A stretch of 62,496 nucleotides of DNA, taken from the NCBI GenBank assembly GCA_947642745.1, contig CANRTU010000022.1, positions 1-62,496 of the forward strand. Reading direction: 5' to 3'. The notes beneath the pieces were generated by a model, which did not search any database, had not been told where the DNA came from, and was given only the letters and a program-made list of their open reading frames with translations. The translations under genes and the position numbers were made by a program. This DNA comes from an uncultured Eubacterium sp. GTDB lineage: Bacteria > Bacillota > Clostridia > Lachnospirales > Lachnospiraceae. Numbering within the stretch: position 1 is the first letter of the stretch; every line of letters begins with the position of its first letter. This document shows positions 1 through 8,146 of the stretch, piece after piece.

Positions 1-162
1 TTTACCTAACCCTGTCTTTTATTTTTTTCTTTTTCACCTTCCCACACCTCTCTATTTACTCTACTCGATGTCCCTGGAGGCGCGGCGGGGGGGGGGGGGG
101 GGCCCCCCCACGCTGTATCGTATCCTACCGGGTACAGGCGTGCTACATTAATTAAATATGGA
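1..162. other. Gene-free window edge with G/C homopolymers
   Basis: No gene is visible. A run of 16 G (87-102) is directly followed by 7 C (103-109), and the flanking 80 bases are pyrimidine-rich and unlike the rest of the window. This may be a low-quality contig end or assembly artefact rather than biology. Confidence 0.5.
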
Positions 163-475
163 ATGAATTCTTCATATCATACCCTTCAGGGTACGGGAGC
201 GTGTCTGAAAAATCATTCCCGCCATCCGCATTTTCTGGTTCGTGTGGGATTTACACCAGATTCAGATTACATAGCCCGCTATACCGGAAGCTACGATGCA
301 TCGTGCCCTTTGGGTATGCGCTCTTCATCTGGTGTAAATCTCCCGTGTCATGCACTTCAGGGTCCAAATTGTGAAATGTATCTGACAGAAAGCATTTTTC
401 AAACACGCTCTAAGCGGGGAGTGCGGATTACAGGAATGATTTTTCAGACACGCTCTGGGATCAGGCGTGGCATAT
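163..475. repeat. MITE-like intergenic repeat (family B, fullest copy)
   Basis: A perfect 23-bp inverted repeat (197-219 and 433-455) brackets about 213 bp. Inside and beside it are degenerate modules: a CCCTTCAGGGT-type box (181-193 and 352-364), a TTACATAGCCCG box (267-278), a GTGCCCTTTGGGTATGCG box (302-319) and TTTTCAAACACGCTC (397-411). The same modules recur near 19.2, 28.7, 45.15 and 61.05 kb, always between genes. The stretch is open in one frame for 104 codons, but its sequence is explained by repeats, so no gene is called. Confidence 0.65.
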
Positions 476-512
476 GAAACAGGATTTTTACAGAAAGGAA
501 AAGGAACATAAC

Positions 513-1109
513 ATGAGAATTATTCTGGCATCGGCCTCTCCCAGAAGAAAAGAATTGTTTGGCCGGTTATTTAATGAGTTTGAGATAATTCCGCCCGTGG
601 AAGAAGAGATATGTACAGCGAAACTTCCAGAGGAAATGGTACAGCAGCTGTCAGTAAAAAAAGCGGAAGAAACAGAGCGCGGAATTCTGGCGGAGACAGA
701 CGCACCGGCGGACTATCTGATTGCCGGGGCGGATACGGTAGCCGCTTTTCAAAACCGGATACTTGGGAAGCCGGAAAGCGCACAGGATGCGAAACAGACG
801 CTTTGTATGCTCTCTGACAATACCCATCAGGTGTTTACCGGAGTGACGCTGATTCTGCGAAAAGAGGGAATACGCAGATGTACTACATTTGCGGTATGTA
901 CGGATGTAACATTTTATCCGGTATCCATGGAAGAAGCGGCCTGGTATGTCAGCACCGGCGAACCGGCGGACAAGGCGGGCAGTTACGGGATTCAGGGCGC
1001 CGGCGGCCGGTTTGTAAAGCGGCTGGACGGGGATTATGACAATGTGGCTGGTCTGCCGGTGGCGCAGATTTACCAGAGGCTGAAAAAAGATCTGGATATT
1101 TTACACTGA
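513..1109 (+). CDS. maf: Maf-family nucleoside triphosphate pyrophosphatase
   Basis: Maf proteins hydrolyse non-canonical or pyrimidine nucleoside triphosphates to monophosphates and act as house-cleaning enzymes in the cytoplasm; overproduction in Bacillus inhibits septum formation. The N-terminus MRIILASASPRRKELF carries the family signature SxSPRR, and the conserved GADT (LIAGADTVA), GKP and STGEPxDKAGSYGIQG segments follow in order. The start at 513 is chosen over the in-frame ATG at 474 because AAAAGG precedes it at good spacing and it gives the usual length of about 198 residues. It is the first gene of a run of same-strand genes. Dispersed repeats lie immediately upstream. Confidence 0.93.
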   Translation: MRIILASASPRRKELFGRLFNEFEIIPPVEEEICTAKLPEEMVQQLSVKKAEETERGILAETDAPADYLIAGADTVAAFQNRILGKPESAQDAKQTLCMLSDNTHQVFTGVTLILRKEGIRRCTTFAVCTDVTFYPVSMEEAAWYVSTGEPADKAGSYGIQGAGGRFVKRLDGDYDNVAGLPVAQIYQRLKKDLDILH

Positions 1110-1260
1110 CTGATTCCGGTTAGTGAGGGACTGATAAAAAAGATTGATAAAATTGCCTGTCCCCATTGCCATTTAGATGCTTTTCTACTATGATAGATAA
1201 AAGAAGCAGCCATTGCAAAACAAAAATTCTGAAATACAATCATAAAAGGAGAAGCAAAGG

Positions 1261-1524
1261 ATGAATCAGTTTGATGAATTATGCCTGGACTATTTTTTAA
1301 AACATCAGAATCAGCTTTTTCGGGAAGCGGTTGCGTCAACGCCGGAAGAGGCTGAGGAATTTCTGGAAGACTGCATGGCGGTGATTTGTGACAGTCTTCA
1401 GGAAGTGAAGGACTATCTGGACGAAAGCGGTGCGGATGTATGTGATATGAGCCTGAAGGAAATTGAAGAAGCCAGCGAGGTGTTTGCGCTTCCTGACGGC
1501 AGATATTTAGTGGTTGAGGTCTGA
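1261..1524 (+). CDS. Small conserved acidic protein, function unknown
   Basis: An 87-residue, strongly acidic, mostly helical protein ending in the hydrophobic segment LPDGRYLVVEV. A consensus ribosome binding site (AAAGGAG) lies 8 bases before the ATG. The following lipoprotein gene begins 4 bases after its stop, so the two are probably co-translated. I recall similar small proteins from Lachnospiraceae genomes, sometimes labelled glyoxalase, but nothing in this sequence resembles a glyoxalase fold or metal site. No signal peptide or membrane segment is visible. Confidence 0.75.
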   Translation: MNQFDELCLDYFLKHQNQLFREAVASTPEEAEEFLEDCMAVICDSLQEVKDYLDESGADVCDMSLKEIEEASEVFALPDGRYLVVEV

Positions 1525-1527
1525 TTT

Positions 1528-2508
1528 ATGAAGCGGGGAAAATGGGCCGCATTGCTTTGTGCGCTGGCTGTATCGGCAGCCGGTGCGGGATGCGGCAGAA
1601 AAGCGCTGGTGCCGCAGATTTCCACAAAAACAGTGCTGAAGGTAGACGGAGAGACTTATACTGTGCCACAGGCAAAAGTCTATCTGCTCAATTACCAGAA
1701 TCTGTACGGAACTGTGGCAGGTGCGGATATGTGGCAGTATGGAAATCAGGACGGAGAGCTGGAGGACTATGTCAAAAATCTGACCATTTCACAAATGACA
1801 AAAATTTTAAGCATGGACTCTCTGGCAAAAAGCAGGAATATCGTGCTGGATGAATCAGAGCTTGCCAGTACGAAAAAAGCGGCGGCCGTTTATTATGAAT
1901 CGTTAAACGAGCAGGAGCTTAACTGGCTCGGTGTGGATGAGACGGATATACAGAAATTATATGAAGATTATGCACTGGCACAAAAGCTGTATATTTCCCT
2001 GACTGCAGACATCAACAGTGAAGTAAGTGATGACGAGGCACGTATTATGGACGCCATGCAGATCGTGGTGGCGGATAAAAAAACAGCCAGTGAGGTAAAA
2101 AAGGCGCTGGCGCAGGGAGGAGACTTTGCGACGCTGGCCAATTCCTATAACGAAGCCGGAGAAGTGACGATACAGTTTGGACGTGGAGAGCTTCCGGAAA
2201 AAGTGGAAAAAGCGGCGTTCGCACTGGATAACGGCACCACATCTGAGTATATAAAAACTAAAAATGGATATCATTTTATCCATTGTGTCAATAAATTTAA
2301 TGAAGAATTAACAGATGCCAATAAACGCAAGATTGTGCAGAAACGGGAAAAGGCGGCGTTTGGGGATGTGTATGATGCGTATATAAAAACCATTACCAAA
2401 AAGATGTACCAGAACGTGTGGGATGATATTACCATCGAACATTCCAGCGAGACAGTTTCAGACAGCTTTTTTGCGGTATGGCGGGCTTACTGTGGGGAAT
2501 CGTCATGA
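1528..2508 (+). CDS. PpiC-type peptidyl-prolyl isomerase lipoprotein (SurA/PrsA-like)
   Basis: Probable membrane-anchored extracytoplasmic foldase. The N-terminus has a short positive stretch, a hydrophobic segment and a lipobox-like GAGC with Cys22 as the likely lipidated residue. Residues 30-160 resemble the SurA/PrsA N-terminal helical domain. A parvulin (PpiC) domain follows at about 170-265: MQIVVADKKTASEVKKAL, then GDFATLANSYN, FGRGELPEKVEKAAFAL and GYHFIHC, the normal order of conserved parvulin segments. It overlaps the next gene by 4 bases (ATGA). Substrates cannot be inferred. Confidence 0.85.
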   Translation: MKRGKWAALLCALAVSAAGAGCGRKALVPQISTKTVLKVDGETYTVPQAKVYLLNYQNLYGTVAGADMWQYGNQDGELEDYVKNLTISQMTKILSMDSLAKSRNIVLDESELASTKKAAAVYYESLNEQELNWLGVDETDIQKLYEDYALAQKLYISLTADINSEVSDDEARIMDAMQIVVADKKTASEVKKALAQGGDFATLANSYNEAGEVTIQFGRGELPEKVEKAAFALDNGTTSEYIKTKNGYHFIHCVNKFNEELTDANKRKIVQKREKAAFGDVYDAYIKTITKKMYQNVWDDITIEHSSETVSDSFFAVWRAYCGESS

Positions 2509-3215
2509 CCAGGGAGCAGATCCGGTACCGGCTTACGCAGCTGGCTGAGCCGGAATATCAGGCGTTTAACGGAAAGCTGCTGCCGGGAGTCGCCGGTCTG
2601 CAGGGCGTCCGGCTTCCGGCGCTGCGGCAGATGGCAAAACAGATTGCCGGGGAAGACGGACAGGGATATCTGCGTATGATGTGTCCGGCGCTGGAAAAAG
2701 AAGACGTATGGTATGAAGAAAAAATGTTGTTCGGACTGGTTACCGGATATACTGCTATGGACGATATTCAATATAGGGAGTGGCTGGATATATTTGTACC
2801 AAAGATAGATAACTGGGGTGTCTGCGACAGCTGCTGTCTGACTTACAAATGGATGAAGCGTCAGCCCGCATACTGGTGGGATTATCTGATACAGTGGATA
2901 GATACCGGCGGAGAGTTTGCCATCCGTTTCGGGGCGGTCTGTCTGCTGGACCATTTTGTGGATGCCGCCCATATCCGGGATATTTTTCATGTGTGCGGCC
3001 GTATACACAGCGACGGATATTATGCCAGAATGGCTGTGGCATGGCTGGTATCGGTCTGTTTTATAAACTTTACGGATGAGACATACCTGTTTTTACAGGA
3101 TAACCGGATGGATGCGTTTACACAAAATAAATCCCTGCAAAAGATCCTGGAATCATATCGTGTATCCGGAGCGTGGAAAGAAAAGCTGCGGCAGCTGCTG
3201 GAAATGGAAAGATAA
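2505..3215 (+). CDS. DNA alkylation repair protein (AlkD-like HEAT-repeat protein)
   Basis: AlkD-family proteins are HEAT-repeat DNA glycosylases that remove bulky or cationic alkylated bases. The 236-residue product shows the family pattern: GVRLPALRQMAKQI near the N-terminus, KEDVWYEEKMLFGLVTGY, then VPKIDNWGVCDSCC, WDYLIQWIDTGGEFAIRFGAV and YYARMAVAWLVS. The start at 2505 overlaps the upstream stop (ATGA) with GGGGA in front, indicating translational coupling to the foldase gene. Many Firmicutes homologues are annotated only by fold, so activity is inferred from the family. Confidence 0.88.
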   Translation: MTREQIRYRLTQLAEPEYQAFNGKLLPGVAGLQGVRLPALRQMAKQIAGEDGQGYLRMMCPALEKEDVWYEEKMLFGLVTGYTAMDDIQYREWLDIFVPKIDNWGVCDSCCLTYKWMKRQPAYWWDYLIQWIDTGGEFAIRFGAVCLLDHFVDAAHIRDIFHVCGRIHSDGYYARMAVAWLVSVCFINFTDETYLFLQDNRMDAFTQNKSLQKILESYRVSGAWKEKLRQLLEMER

Positions 3216-3254
3216 ATCAGGCGCCCGGAGATGATCATAAAGGTGGTGTAAAAT

Positions 3255-3896
3255 ATGATAGACAAAATCAGCGGAAATAGTTCTTATGACTATCCGTCCC
3301 ATAACGACGCAGGAAAAAGCCCTGCCCTGCAGGCATATGAACATACACCGGGAAAAAAAGGTTCTTTAAAGCAAAAATCCACAGGCAGCCGCAGTACGGA
3401 CAGCGCCGCAAAAGCGGCAGGCAGGGAGCAAAAAGGCGTGATTCTGGATTTATCCGCCAAAGGAAAGGAAGGAGCGGGCGTACCGGAGAAGCCTTCCTGG
3501 ACCAGCGTCCTGCGCAGGTTTGTGGCGCCGGTGATCCAGTGGCTTAAAAATTTCTGGGAATCAGATACATCCTCAGGCGGGAAAACGCAGGCAGAAGAAG
3601 CGGACACGGGTATGGCGGCGGAAACTCCCGTGTCAGAAAATGCGGAAAAAGCGCAGGAGCTCCCGCCCCTGGATGAAGTTAATGAGATACCGGATTATCA
3701 GAGTATGCTGGATGCCGCCGTTAAATCCGGAGATCTGAAGAGAGCGGAACAGATTCTTACACAAAACGGGAAGAGACGTCTGGCCCATCATTCGGATCTG
3801 CTGACCTATTATGACCGCGGGGGCAATCTGGTGGAGCTGGACGACACCGAAAGGCACCGGGTATTGTTTGGGGATAAAAATATTTTCAGACTGTAA
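3255..3896 (+). CDS. Hypothetical protein with disordered N-terminal half
   Basis: Not recognised. The first 140 or so residues are rich in Lys, Gly, Ser and Ala and look disordered; a short hydrophobic/aromatic patch (WTSVLRRFVAPVIQWLKNFW) sits near residues 81-100. The C-terminal 70 residues look folded and conserved (IPDYQSMLDAAVKSGDLKRAEQIL, then HHSDLLTYYDRGGNLVEL). AAAGGTGG precedes the ATG. A bidirectional terminator follows directly, so this is the last gene of the maf-side run. The C-terminal patch suggests a small helical domain, but no function is supported. Confidence 0.7.
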   Translation: MIDKISGNSSYDYPSHNDAGKSPALQAYEHTPGKKGSLKQKSTGSRSTDSAAKAAGREQKGVILDLSAKGKEGAGVPEKPSWTSVLRRFVAPVIQWLKNFWESDTSSGGKTQAEEADTGMAAETPVSENAEKAQELPPLDEVNEIPDYQSMLDAAVKSGDLKRAEQILTQNGKRRLAHHSDLLTYYDRGGNLVELDDTERHRVLFGDKNIFRL

Positions 3897-3907
3897 TAAC
3901 AGAAAAG

Positions 3908-3955
3908 AAAAAGTCAGATGAAAGACAGGAATATCCGTTTTTCATCTGACTTTTT
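3908..3955. terminator. Bidirectional Rho-independent terminator
   Basis: A perfect 16-bp stem (3908-3923 with 3940-3955) encloses a 16-base loop. It begins with AAAAA and ends with TTTTT, so it can terminate transcripts from both strands. It lies between the convergent hypothetical gene ending at 3896 and the FMN-binding lipoprotein gene ending at 3988. Confidence 0.9.
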
Positions 3956-3987
3956 CTTTATTATTAAATAGGCGCGGCAATACGCTG

Positions 3988-4431
3988 TTACTCTTCTGGT
4001 TCCGGTTCCACCTGCACGGTGTTGTGGTCGCCTTTTTCCGCCTGGCGGATTGCGGCGGCCACGAGCCTGTTAAAGTTGCTGCCGGAATGGGAAGCGCCGC
4101 TTAGCGCATCCACGCCGGATGCGTCCTGTTTTTCAATTAATTTCGCTGTATAATAGCGGGTATATTCATTCGGGTAGGTGCCTGCTTCAGGCAGCATCTG
4201 TCCCATATATGCGTTGTCCCAGGCTTTAATATATCCATTCGGGTCTTTTGCGTTAAATTCCGCAGACATAATAGAGCCGTTTTTCACCATGATACAGACG
4301 TATTCTTTCCAGCCGTGGGAATAATCAGCCATCTCGGCTGTGTAAAACCCTTCTTTCATGGTTCCTTTTGAGCCGCATCCACTGAAACAGAGGACCCCGG
4401 CCATTAATAACAGGATGATATATTTTTTCAT
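3988..4431 (-). CDS. FMN-binding domain lipoprotein
   Basis: A 147-residue secreted lipoprotein: signal peptide with lipobox FSGC (Cys19), then one FMN-binding domain. The motif DALSGASHSGSNF near residue 110 matches the S/T-G-A-x-x-S/T signature at which FMN is covalently attached by ApbE-type flavin transferases in related proteins. The family works in extracellular or membrane-associated electron transfer. The C-terminus is acidic (EPEPEE). AAAGGAG precedes the start. It lies 128 bp downstream of a chemoreceptor gene on the same strand; no ApbE or other electron-transfer gene is nearby. Confidence 0.85.
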   Translation of the reverse strand: MKKYIILLLMAGVLCFSGCGSKGTMKEGFYTAEMADYSHGWKEYVCIMVKNGSIMSAEFNAKDPNGYIKAWDNAYMGQMLPEAGTYPNEYTRYYTAKLIEKQDASGVDALSGASHSGSNFNRLVAAAIRQAEKGDHNTVQVEPEPEE

Positions 4432-4559
4432 ATCAAAAGTTCTCCTTTTTGTGTTTGCAATTCTGATGCCGGGCAGGTGCGCACTGTCTGATATGTGTCA
4501 GTACGCCGCCGCCCGGTTTTTATGAAACTATGATCCGGTATCCGGCTGTGGACGCTGCG

Positions 4560-6494
4560 TTACTGGCTGACGCTGTCGTCCTCACGGATACGTACCTGCG
4601 CCACATAGTCCCGCAGTCCTTTCGCCTGGGCCATGGACTCAGCCGCCATTTTATCATTTTCATCAGCAATATGATGCAGGGTTGCCAGACGTTCGCTGGC
4701 ACTGGCAACAGCTTCTGTCTGACTGCGGACAGTATCCGAGAGCCGGCCTGAGATCATACGGTACTGGCTGGTCAGCCCGGCGATCTCTTCAAATGTCTGT
4801 GCCGTCTGACCGGCGGTTTCCAGTCCGGCCCGTATCGTTCTGGCAGACCGTTCGATCAGGTCTGCGGTCTCATGGAGCGCTTCTTCTGTCTGGTGGGAAA
4901 GGTTTCCGATTTCAGACGCCACTACGGCAAAGCCACGTCCTGCCTCTCCGACCCTGGAAGCTTCCACATTGGCATTCAGGGACAGTATATTTGTCTGACG
5001 TGAAATGGATTCAATCATCAGGCTGATTTTTGATATTTCGTCTACAGTCGCATGGATCTGGGACATGGCGTCCAGCATGTTTTTCATATAGTCGTTGCCA
5101 AGAGCTGTTTTTTCAGTAGCCATTTCGGCATATTTTTCAATCTGGAGCACATTGTCTTTATTATGTTCGATGGAAGAGGAAATTGCGTCCATATCTTCTT
5201 CCATTTCGTGCAGCAGTATAGCCTGCTGTTTTGCGCCGTCCAGCAACTGGCTGGCACAGTCGGTTACTTTTATGGAAGACTGGTTCATACGCTGCATGGT
5301 ACGGTTTAAAGCGTCGGTAATATGACTCAGTGAGTTGCGGATAGAGGAAAAATCCCCCCGGAAATTGTCCGGAATATCAATAGAATAATCCCCGCAGGCC
5401 AGTGTGCTCAGGCAGCATTCAATTTCCTGTATGTAGGAATTCAGGCTTCCGATCGTATCGGACAGCGCTGTGGTCAGTACGCTGGTCTCATCGTTACTGT
5501 CAGATAAAACCACTTCTTCGCTCAGGTTGCCGTCAGACAGCGCCTGCAGGCGGCTGGTGGCGGCAGACAGCGGAGAGGAAATTTTTCTGGAGACCGGAAC
5601 GATGACCGCCGCCGCAACCAGCAAAAGCACAATGGACAATAAAACCGATATAAAAGTAGACATATATACGCTGCCCATAAATTCCAGGCTCGGCGCATGG
5701 ATAAACAGCGCCCAGTTGGTGCCGGAAACCGGGGAATATCCGGCGTATTCCAGACTGGAACCCATTTTCATAATGGCGGAACCGGTCTGAAAGGAGGTAA
5801 TTTCATCAAAATGCTTTTTGCTGGTGGATGAAGCATACAGGTCATAAACATTTTTGCCGTCTTTTACATGATCCAGCTCCCGGTCAGCGACGATATCCCC
5901 GTTTTCATTAATGATACATGCGCTTCCGGTGTCTCCCAGTACCAGCTGGCTTAATACGTCATTTAAAAGGTCATATTTGTAGCTGCCGATCAGATAGCCG
6001 GCGGTAGCGTCATCCTGTTTTAGCGGCGCCGCCACACACAGCTGCAGTATATCGTTATCATAATAAGGTTCCCCGATAAAAAGGTTCCCGGTGTCCTGCA
6101 GCTGCTGGAAATAGCTGGTATCAGAAACAGAGTCCGGGGAAAGGTCATCCCCGTAGAGTCTCTGGCCGGAAGTATCATAGGCTGCGAGCCAGACAAACTC
6201 AACGTGCAGTTTGATCTCACTGATGCGTGCCTGCTGCTGCCTGGTATCTGTTTCACCGGGCTGTAAGACTGGTTCTGTGGAAAAATTGTACATACGCTCT
6301 GTGAGCAGGTGCAGATTGGAACTGATATTCTGTGCGGCAATTCTTGCGGTAATCTGCATATTATCCAGCAGGATCCCATGGGTGGAGCTGATGCTGCCAA
6401 AGGACATGACCGTGGTAACAAGCAGTGTGACAAGAACTGCTACAGTCATCACATATAAAATTATTTTTTGTTTTAAATTCCGGTATTTTTTCAT
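4560..6494 (-). CDS. Methyl-accepting chemotaxis protein (divergent signalling tip)
   Basis: Transmembrane chemoreceptor of 644 residues. Order: TM1 at about 10-32, an extracellular dCache-like sensor domain (about 35-280), TM2 at about 285-305, a HAMP domain (residues 305-360), and a cytoplasmic coiled coil. The hairpin tip reads [19 protein letters not shown], where most receptors have [19 protein letters not shown], so the CheA/CheW contact surface is altered. No C-terminal receptor-methylase pentapeptide is visible. AAAGGAG precedes the start. No CheA, CheW or flagellar gene is in the window, and the ligand is unknown. Confidence 0.92.
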   Translation of the reverse strand: MKKYRNLKQKIILYVMTVAVLVTLLVTTVMSFGSISSTHGILLDNMQITARIAAQNISSNLHLLTERMYNFSTEPVLQPGETDTRQQQARISEIKLHVEFVWLAAYDTSGQRLYGDDLSPDSVSDTSYFQQLQDTGNLFIGEPYYDNDILQLCVAAPLKQDDATAGYLIGSYKYDLLNDVLSQLVLGDTGSACIINENGDIVADRELDHVKDGKNVYDLYASSTSKKHFDEITSFQTGSAIMKMGSSLEYAGYSPVSGTNWALFIHAPSLEFMGSVYMSTFISVLLSIVLLLVAAAVIVPVSRKISSPLSAATSRLQALSDGNLSEEVVLSDSNDETSVLTTALSDTIGSLNSYIQEIECCLSTLACGDYSIDIPDNFRGDFSSIRNSLSHITDALNRTMQRMNQSSIKVTDCASQLLDGAKQQAILLHEMEEDMDAISSSIEHNKDNVLQIEKYAEMATEKTALGNDYMKNMLDAMSQIHATVDEISKISLMIESISRQTNILSLNANVEASRVGEAGRGFAVVASEIGNLSHQTEEALHETADLIERSARTIRAGLETAGQTAQTFEEIAGLTSQYRMISGRLSDTVRSQTEAVASASERLATLHHIADENDKMAAESMAQAKGLRDYVAQVRIREDDSVSQ

Positions 6495-6856
6495 TTCAGA
6501 ACTCCTTTTCTAATCAGTAATTCTTTCATTTTTTTATATGCCAGACTATCATATCAGACATTAGCGCCGTCTTCAATGCTAATTTTTCATATTTTATGGA
6601 TAATTTGTATGTCTGGTTCCGGATCCGGCAAAATGTCCGGGATTCCGCCGGGGCTGAAAGATGCGGTATTTTCCAGTATTTTATAAAAACGCCGGAGCGT
6701 CTGATGCCAGTTTGTCTGTAAATAAATTATTATTATAACAAAAATATTTTCATATTTCAATCAGACAGACGCACAAAAAGAAGATGGTAATTTTGTGCAA
6801 TTATTATAAATCTGGTCAGAATAATAAAAAAAATTTGTCTGATATAAAACTTTTTA
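6495..6856. other. AT-rich divergent intergenic region
   Basis: This stretch separates the divergent chemoreceptor and ptsH genes. It is AT-rich, with short inverted and direct repeats of TCTGATA/TCAGAC-type words, but I see no gene and no riboswitch I recognise. Confidence 0.5.
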
Positions 6857-6885
6857 TTGCATCGGATGTCATAAAGTAATAGAAT
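6857..6885 (+). promoter_or_regulatory. Candidate sigma-A promoter for ptsH
   Basis: TTGCAT (6857-6862) and TAGAAT (6880-6885) are separated by 17 bases, 35 bases before the ptsH start codon. Both hexamers are close to consensus and the spacing is ideal. The call is from sequence only. Confidence 0.55.
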
Positions 6886-6919
6886 AGATACATAAAAAAT
6901 ACCACAGGAGGTTAAAGTA

Positions 6920-7177
6920 ATGAAGAGTTTCAATTATGTAATCACAGATGATCAGGGTGTACATGCAAGGCCGGCAGGAATTCTTGTCAAAGAGGCAAAA
7001 CAGTATTCGTCAAAAGCAACAATCAGCGCAGGCGGAAAAAGCGCTGATCTGACAAAACTGATGGCTATTATGAGCATGGGCATTAAAAAAGGTACAGAAG
7101 TAACCGTTTCCGTAGAAGGCGATGACGAAGAGACAGCTGCCGCCGCACTGGAAAAATTCTTCCAGGATAATTTATAA
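6920..7177 (+). CDS. ptsH: HPr, phosphocarrier protein of the PTS
   Basis: HPr takes phosphate from enzyme I on His15 and passes it to sugar-specific EIIA domains. GVHARPAG places the catalytic His at residue 15, and the 85-residue length is normal. Residue 46, which is the regulatory Ser in Bacillus HPr, aligns without gaps to Lys here (DLTKLMAIMSMG), so this copy should not be a substrate for HPr kinase. A strong AGGAGG precedes the ATG. The gene starts a ptsH - HAD phosphatase - ptsI unit and has a good sigma-A promoter. Confidence 0.95.
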   Translation: MKSFNYVITDDQGVHARPAGILVKEAKQYSSKATISAGGKSADLTKLMAIMSMGIKKGTEVTVSVEGDDEETAAAALEKFFQDNL

Positions 7178-7198
7178 GAGGTAAGGGAAATAGAGCAT

Positions 7199-7230
7199 GC
7201 TGCATCAGGGCCGCATGATTCTGATGCAGC
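7199..7230 (+). other. Intercistronic hairpin after ptsH
   Basis: A perfect 10-bp stem (7199-7208 with 7221-7230) with a 12-base loop lies 21 bases after the ptsH stop. There is no T-run, so it is more likely a stabilising or processing hairpin than a terminator. It could allow more ptsH than downstream message. Confidence 0.5.
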
Positions 7231-7290
7231 TACATATGTATGAAAGAAATAATTGTCAGGGTATAAATATAATACAGATTGGAAAAAAAT

Positions 7291-8106
7291 ATGGGAAAAG
7301 CGTTATTCTTCGATATAGACGGTACGCTGGTAAATTTTCAGGGAAAGATGCCGGATTCCGCCAGGGATGCGTTAAAGAAGGTACAGGCTGCCGGGCATAA
7401 AATCGTACTCTGTTCAGGCAGGTCTAAATGCCAGATTTATCCATGGCTGACAGACATGCGGTTTGACGGTATCATCTGCGCGACTGGCGCATATGCCGAA
7501 TGTAACGGCAGGATAATTTATGAGCATCATATGGAAGAAGCGGCGCTGGTGGCCGCCAGAAACGTGCTGGAACGTGCCAGGGCATGTTACTGCGCCCAGA
7601 CGTTAAAGGGAATTGTGGCCACCGCAGAAGGAAAGAAACGTATGATCTGCAGATTCCGTGCCATGGGACTGAGTGAGGATATGATCAGTCAGGTATGGAA
7701 AGACGCACAGGTAGATGAACGGCTGGAGCAGCGCAGCGATATTGAAAAGCTTCTGTTTCATGAATCCGCCATACCGGTGGGACTGATACGGGAAGAGCTG
7801 GCAAAGCACTGTGATGTCACTGAATCCAGTTTTGAGCGGCCGGTGGACGATGCCGGGGAGATTACCAGCAGGGGAATCAACAAAGCGTCAGGAATGAAGA
7901 AATACATAGAGTATGCAGGTATTATGAGAGAGGATACAATTGCATTTGGCGACGGTCCAAATGATTTTGATATGCTGGAGTACGCAAAAGTGGGTGTGGC
8001 AATGGGCAATGGTATCGGCCCGCTGAAAAAAATGGCGGACTATGTGACTGCCGCAGTGGACGATGATGGGATTGCCAGTGCGCTTCATGCTTTTGGCTTA
8101 CTATAA
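7291..8106 (+). CDS. HAD-superfamily sugar-phosphatase-like hydrolase (Cof type)
   Basis: Cytoplasmic phosphatase of the Cof/YbiV type, about 271 residues. Motif I is FFDIDGTLVNF (nucleophile and acid/base Asp pair), motif II is the Ser in VLCSGRS, a C2 cap follows, and motif III/IV is the Lys plus FGDGPNDFDML near the C-terminus. The ATG at 7291 with GGA seven bases upstream is preferred over a TTG at 7279. It sits between ptsH and ptsI, suggesting a link to sugar-phosphate control, for example dephosphorylating accumulated sugar phosphates. That link is inference from position; the substrate is unknown. Confidence 0.88.
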   Translation: MGKALFFDIDGTLVNFQGKMPDSARDALKKVQAAGHKIVLCSGRSKCQIYPWLTDMRFDGIICATGAYAECNGRIIYEHHMEEAALVAARNVLERARACYCAQTLKGIVATAEGKKRMICRFRAMGLSEDMISQVWKDAQVDERLEQRSDIEKLLFHESAIPVGLIREELAKHCDVTESSFERPVDDAGEITSRGINKASGMKKYIEYAGIMREDTIAFGDGPNDFDMLEYAKVGVAMGNGIGPLKKMADYVTAAVDDDGIASALHAFGLL

Positions 8107-8146
8107 CAGGAATGTAATGACCGCAATGGAAATGGAGAGAGCAGGA

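Noticed and set aside
163..477. A 104-codon open frame on the plus strand
   Set aside because: The sequence is made of inverted and direct repeats shared with other intergenic regions; no ribosome binding site or family resemblance.
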